From JAZBPO01 sp963691775 (GTDB lineage: Bacteria > Pseudomonadota > Gammaproteobacteria > Pseudomonadales > Azotimanducaceae): a stretch of DNA of 64,000 nt. The DNA lies in assembly GCA_963691775.1 (NCBI GenBank), contig OY829369.1:930001-994000 (forward strand), read 5' to 3'. Within the stretch, counting starts at the first letter, position 1; each line of letters begins with the position of its first letter. The notes beneath the pieces were generated by a model. The model was not told the origin of the DNA, searched no databases, and saw nothing but the letters and a program-made list of their open reading frames with translations. Positions 61,401 through 64,000 of this stretch are shown in pieces. The position numbers and the translations under genes are program-made.

Positions 61401-64000
61401 GGTTCTGCCCAGCGCAACCGGCCTCATCGACACGGTGGGCACCAAGACCCTGGCCAGCGGCACCCTCGCCCTCGACTCCATCGCAGGCGTGGATTGGGCG
61501 GCCGGCAACATCCTTGCGCAGGGCGGCGGTCTGCTCGACGTTGCCGGCCTGCTCCGAGCTACGCACGGCGGCAATGTCCTGAATCCCGCATCAACCGGTA
61601 CCACCGGGGCGGAAACGCTCAGGATCAGCGCCGGCGGCACCTTCGAGCGCGATGGCGCAGGCGTCATGACGCTCGGCATCAGTCTGAACAACGACGGCCG
61701 GGTGCTCATGACCAGCGGCAGCATGAACGCGGGCGGCGGTGGTCTCAGCGGCGGCGCCTTCGACGTCGAGAACGGCACGCTCAACTTCTCCGGCGGCACC
61801 CACACGCTCCTCCAGGGGGCAAGCGGCGCCACCATCGGGTCCGGCACGGGCCTGAACAACGTCTCCTTCGGCACCGTGATCATCGATTCGGGCGCCACCG
61901 TCGACATCAGCCGCATGGGCGTCAGCGGTGGCCAATTGCAGAGCGACGGCCTGCTCACCGTCAGCGAGTTCTTCCAGTGGACCGGCGGCACGATCGGCGG
62001 CGGCGCGGGTACCGTGCAGGTTCTGCCCAGCGCAACTGGCCTCATCGACACGGCGGGCACCAAGACCCTGTCCGGCGGCACCCTTGCCCTTGATTCGGCC
62101 GCGGGCGTGATCTGGGCGCTGGGCAATGTGACCCTCGCGAACGAAGCGCAGCTTTCCATCAATGGCGCTGTCGACGTGACGGCCTCTGGCGCTTCGCTGC
62201 TGGGCAGCTCCTCCGAAACGCTGTTCATCGACAGCAACGGCGCCCTCGCCTTTCTCGGCACCGGTACCCTGGCAGTTGCCCCCAGCCTGGTGAGCACGGG
62301 CCTGACCCGGGTCGGCGGTGCGGGCACGCTGCGCTTCGACGCCTTTGCACAGATCGGCGACCTTGAAGCCACGAATGGCACCCTTTCCTTCACGGGCGGC
62401 GGGCTTGGCACCAACCCCACGATCGTCACCCAGGCGCCGGGCGTCATCGACTTCGGCAACGGCTTCACGCTCAACAACGCAGTCTTCCCGACCTCGAACT
62501 CAGGAACGATTCTCGGCAACTTCACGCTCGGCGGGGCGCTGACGAGCATCGACTCTGCGATGACCTTCCGGGACGTTGCCATCACGACAACGGGCACGCT
62601 CGCGATCAACGCGCCCGTGACGCTCGAAGGCGCGATCACGATCGACGGCGACGTGACCAACAATGATCTACTTCAGATCCAGGGCGTTGATGACTCCGGG
62701 CCCAGCGACGCGAACGTGGTGATGCCGAACCTGAACAACCTCGGCACCCTGCGTCTGACCAGCACCGCTGGCAGCTCAGCGAGTGTTCAGCTCCAGATCA
62801 ACGGCAGCTTCTCCAACAGCGGCACGATCGAAGTACTCGCCGGTGGCGGCGGGGCCCGCACGATCACCGCAGGCACGCCACTGTTCAACAACGGCAGCCT
62901 GACCGTTTCCGCGCCCGCGCTCACGCTGGGCGCTCTGGAGCTGAACGGCGGCAGCGTCGACGGCTCCGGCACGCTCAATCTGACGACGCTGACGCTGAAC
63001 GCTGCGGCGAACCTGGATGCCGACGTCGTCACAGACACCTTCGTATCCAACTTCGGCGACCTCAGCGGCAGCGGCACGCTTACGGTGCTCACTTCCGCTT
63101 CGCTCGGCGGCAGCATGTCTGGCACGGGCCAGACGATCATCGGAACTGGGGCTCAGGCGACCGTCGACAACCTCCTGCGACTGGAGGACGACCGAGTGCT
63201 GCTGACCGATGGCACGCTGGATTTCGTAAACGAGTTCGACAGAATCCAGCTCCAGGACAGTGCGCAGCTCCAGATCGGCTCGACCGGCGTGCTACAGCTG
63301 GACGGCGATCAGCGCGTAGACACGTTCACCCCCTTTGATGTGAACGGCGACCCAACCATCCCGAATACGCGCATCGTCAACGATGGGGTCATCGAAAAAC
63401 TGGACACGGCGGTATCGGGAAGCGCCTCCAGTTCACTGCAGGCGTCCAACCTCGAGCTGAACGGCACGATCAATGTCATCGGTGGCGAACTCGCGATCGA
63501 CCCGCTGCTATTCAACAGATTTGATGAGCAGAACAACACGAACGTCACACTCTCCGAAGGTGTTGCCACCTTCGGCAGCTCATCGGTCCTGACCGGCGGC
63601 GGCAACGGCGTTCAGCTCTTCGGTGGTCAACACGTTTTCGCGCCCGGCGCGGCCGCGTCCGGGACGCTCATCGCAAACGCGCGCATGCTGGAAATCCAGG
63701 ACGATGCGGTGACCACCCCTGTGGAGGGGCTGACAGTCGATGTCTTTGAAAACTTCGGCACAGTAAGCGGTGACGGAAATCTGACGATCCTGAACACCGC
63801 AGCGCTGGGCGGCAGCATGTCTGGCACGGGCCAGACAATCATCGGGACTGGGGCTCAGGCCACCGTCAATGGCTTCCTGGGCCTAGAGGGCGAGCGTGTC
63901 CTGCTGACAGATGGCACGCTGGATTTCGTAAACGAGATCGACAGAATCGAGCTCCAGGACAGCGCGCAGCTCCAGATCGGCTCCAACGGCACGCTTCAGA
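55465..64000 (+). CDS. Filamentous-haemagglutinin-type exoprotein (TpsA), truncated by window edge
   Basis: An open frame of at least 2845 codons with no stop before 64000. Start ATG (MSRPPLGLFRKSVLATAVAG) gives a signal peptide; no purine-rich ribosome site precedes it. Residues ~35-260 are a TPS secretion domain: GTVDFQSFGNEFLITNSNGA, FQQEAANSAVLNRVVGGG and VFLINPNGVVFG (NPNG motif). After that comes Gly/Thr/Asn/Ser-rich beta-helix sequence of low complexity, including three-plus 206-residue repeats (60132-62095) and a 234-residue-spaced repeat near the end. Such proteins cross the outer membrane through a TpsB pore (not in window) and act as adhesins or contact-dependent toxins; the C-terminus that would decide is missing. 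Confidence 0.9.
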   Translation, partial: MSRPPLGLFRKSVLATAVAGVMATPSAPVVGNPSGAEVIHGTVDFQSFGNEFLITNSNGAIINWQDFSIAQGEITRFQQEAANSAVLNRVVGGGISEIMGSLVSNGKVFLINPNGVVFGQNVTIDTAGFVASTLDMANEDFLAGNYTFEGSTDGQIVNEGYLATRGGNVFFVAANIENSGVVHAEDGSLVLAAGERVRIRSLDSPEIEFELAAPDNSVLNLGALLADQGAVKAFAGTLTHSGEIRANQVSLGADGSIHLYAADSLRLESDSVVDASGANGGDILIEAEGGTLEALGTVTVEGTDGTGGRVRLLGEQVGLLNGAVVNADGTEGGGQVLIGGAQQGLGPEPNASDVYVDINATVGASSTVDGDGGEIIVFADETARVHGDLTATGGPEGGDGGFIETSASLLSVTSTPNAGSTHGAPGEWLIDPDLIVVSGNSTSEVVVSTGTFPTYETDSFAIAPTIGDQVIEDAVNVNGTSVRVLAVAGSGSASPGTGGTTSAIFIDTQLDFNATVPGLTVFFESQDGDIFVNQPIINTGTQALNYQFDANAVALNANVLTNGGAINIPDRFNQYDAILSGVTLEGDLTTGDIGVISGVNTLNGAVDAFAITIENGATADFAGPVDAVALQVIGGTLNAQSSIDVSATFQWIGGQIQGPGSLTISSGGSIFGSSQLLDETNLIVDGSLDWQSGDITFTGGANLTINGDFTIDPDISSGKTLVDAGVTPGGGINILSGGQLLHAPLSSIPGTTSGDTNIEVPLFNEGSVSVADSTLVLLGGGASTTGAFEAGTGGTLVFDETNPASAFSLNGPITLAGGDVTFVTDTIDDPLLFIGSVNTSTGGAVRFETSSQTPLIVGAPITNAGPQPVNFTFDAASGVVEFNANVLTNGGAIDLPFGSIAPLARLNGATLEGNLTTEVLEVASGINTFDGTVSAFTASVSGGEANVLQGATISQLSVTGGVLDVASTLDVDIFFDWSGGTLQGPGVLTVDGFGGGSMNIFGGSQLFLTDLDLVAKDAVTWSGGDITMAGDATIDIEGLLEITSGISSRFINDGGLNGGAIGPAVNILPGAVVNQNNSNLTQISVPLNNSGTVNVTTGELSLTRGGASTGAFTVDTGATLRFEDSSGGGGHALSGPISGFGDVFFSGSGTAALFDDGGANSYSVSHTTVDGASVQFAQFMSQPGSTMEAINGGNLSFVTDVDLGNLIARSGAAIDAGGGVSQVSNLVVDGGFFTNAASGDFLVTGSAALNSAGLQHSGLLQLAGSTSGSSATLNGTGTTRVTSTGNFGLNQVTINSGVLEIQVGAQTDRLDLLGGELALDGGDLDVTTDLLFNGGLLRGTGILSINSDSVFLSAGTIGGDATLKLDTGALGSLTGSLLLEDRARLEVRGVLEMIGDGANLTLDDDAELSTDGALRFLGDGDVFDGPNDPSATTGSQWFNSGTIEKTQGGSGSSVFGVESLLSQGSIIASAGTIALQNELQTNGVIVNNSDITLGTSTRLLTGASITGAPVVIGAGSSLSAGSSATVSVDAVTVQGGTLFAEAGGILQIGNALTWNNGTIGGGAGIVQVLPSATGLIDTLGAKTLASGTLALDSIAGVDWAAGNILAQGGALLDVGGLLRATHGGNVLNPASTGTTGAETLRISAGGTFERDGAGFMTLGISLNNDGRVLMTSGSMNAGGGGLSSGAFDVENGTLNFSGGTHTLLQGASGATIGSGTGLNNVSFGTVIIDSGATVDISRMGVSGGQLQSDGLLTVSEFFQWTGGTIGGGAGTVQVLPSATGLIDTVGAKTLASGTLALDSIAGVDWAAGNILAQGGALLDVGGLLRATHGGNVLNPASTGTTGAETLRISAGGTFERDGAGFMPLGISLNNDGRVLMTNGSMNAGGGGLSSGAFDVENGTLNFSGGTHTLLQGASGATIGSGTGLNNVSFGTVIIDSGATVDISRMGVSGGQLQSDGLLTVSEFFQWTGGTIGGGAGTVQVLPSATGLIDTVGTKTLASGTLALDSIAGVDWAAGNILAQGGGLLDVAGLLRATHGGNVLNPASTGTTGAETLRISAGGTFERDGAGVMTLGISLNNDGRVLMTSGSMNAGGGGLSGGAFDVENGTLNFSGGTHTLLQGASGATIGSGTGLNNVSFGTVIIDSGATVDISRMGVSGGQLQSDGLLTVSEFFQWTGGTIGGGAGTVQVLPSATGLIDTAGTKTLSGGTLALDSAAGVIWALGNVTLANEAQLSINGAVDVTASGASLLGSSSETLFIDSNGALAFLGTGTLAVAPSLVSTGLTRVGGAGTLRFDAFAQIGDLEATNGTLSFTGGGLGTNPTIVTQAPGVIDFGNGFTLNNAVFPTSNSGTILGNFTLGGALTSIDSAMTFRDVAITTTGTLAINAPVTLEGAITIDGDVTNNDLLQIQGVDDSGPSDANVVMPNLNNLGTLRLTSTAGSSASVQLQINGSFSNSGTIEVLAGGGGARTITAGTPLFNNGSLTVSAPALTLGALELNGGSVDGSGTLNLTTLTLNAAANLDADVVTDTFVSNFGDLSGSGTLTVLTSASLGGSMSGTGQTIIGTGAQATVDNLLRLEDDRVLLTDGTLDFVNEFDRIQLQDSAQLQIGSTGVLQLDGDQRVDTFTPFDVNGDPTIPNTRIVNDGVIEKLDTAVSGSASSSLQASNLELNGTINVIGGELAIDPLLFNRFDEQNNTNVTLSEGVATFGSSSVLTGGGNGVQLFGGQHVFAPGAAASGTLIANARMLEIQDDAVTTPVEGLTVDVFENFGTVSGDGNLTILNTAALGGSMSGTGQTIIGTGAQATVNGFLGLEGERVLLTDGTLDFVNEIDRIELQDSAQLQIGSNGTLQ
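60132..62095 (+). repeat. 618-bp repeats inside the exoprotein
   Basis: Units begin at about 60132, 60750, 61368 and 61986: exact 618-bp period (206 codons), three full copies and a partial fourth, differing by scattered single bases. Each starts near GTIGGGAGTVQVLPSATGL. In-frame length and near-identity imply recent unequal crossing-over. Confidence 0.93.
63109..64000 (+). repeat. 702-bp-spaced repeat inside the exoprotein
   Basis: The stretch starting GGCAGCATGTCTGGCACGG at 63109 recurs at 63811 with scattered changes, continuing to the window edge (including TLDFVNE.DRI.LQDSAQLQIG). Spacing 702 bp, in frame. Confidence 0.85.

Noticed and set aside
60564..62663. Long antisense open frame (699 codons) and similar plus-strand frames over the exoprotein repeats
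   Set aside because: Shadows of the repeat-rich exoprotein reading frame; low-complexity Pro/Ser/Arg translations with no domain.

Overview
The window looks like chromosomal DNA of a GC-rich, Gram-negative, aerobic gammaproteobacterium. The evidence is two TonB-dependent receptors, outer-membrane lipoproteins, a two-partner-secretion exoprotein and many acyl-CoA, P450 and molybdenum enzymes. This is an impression from gene content and style; no rRNA, tRNA or universal marker gene is present, so the lineage cannot be fixed.

Layout. (1) 1-23.4 kb is a catabolic and transport region. It holds a fumarylacetoacetase-family gene running off the left edge, a TonB receptor, a CYP153-type P450, an ATP-grasp enzyme, a MAPEG membrane protein, a VanX-type dipeptidase, a pair of overlapping acyl-CoA dehydrogenases, a 2-oxoglutarate/Fe(II) oxygenase, a gamma-glutamyltranspeptidase, a second TonB receptor, a second P450, an enoyl-CoA hydratase beside a broken acyl-CoA synthetase, a hybrid sensor kinase and an M24 peptidase. 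A microsatellite and four 76-bp palindrome-bearing tandem repeats lie near 10.7-11.1 kb. (2) 23.5-37.4 kb is an integron cassette array with no integrase in the window (CALIN type): 32 attC-like sites and 32 cassettes, all reading on the minus strand. Thirteen are copies of one 314-bp cassette. Two other cassettes (DUF4265 and a zinc-ribbon protein) are each present twice. The remaining 15 encode small proteins that are mostly membrane, secreted or lipoprotein, plus one toxin-antitoxin-like pair. (3) 37.7-55.2 kb is again catabolic: aldo/keto reductases, a CaiB/BaiF CoA-transferase, two glutathione transferases, an HSL-type esterase, an enoyl-CoA hydratase, an IorAB-like molybdenum hydroxylase, an amidohydrolase, a DMSO-reductase-family enzyme and an SDR. 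(4) 55.5 kb to the right edge is the start of a very long filamentous-haemagglutinin-type exoprotein with internal 618-bp repeats.

The most informative recoding event is at 49.4-49.9 kb. Two short minus-strand reading frames are one selenoprotein gene: an in-frame UGA begins a U-G-S-C motif and is followed 11 nt later by an 8-bp hairpin with a GUU loop, as expected of a bacterial SECIS. It sits in an apparent operon with a partner protein and an aldo/keto reductase, divergent from the molybdopterin oxidoreductase. A second candidate at 4.2-4.5 kb is a 110-codon zinc-ribbon/membrane protein with one in-frame UGA followed by a hairpin; it may be a selenoprotein or simply a nonsense-mutated gene.

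How the genes work together. The flanks suggest uptake of hydrophobic or complex organic substrates (TonB receptors), oxygenase and molybdenum-hydroxylase attack (P450s, 2OG oxygenase, IorAB), CoA activation and transfer, and beta-oxidation-like steps (acyl-CoA dehydrogenases, enoyl-CoA hydratases). Substrates cannot be named from sequence alone. The cassette array is an independent accessory island inserted between the M24 peptidase and an aldo/keto reductase.
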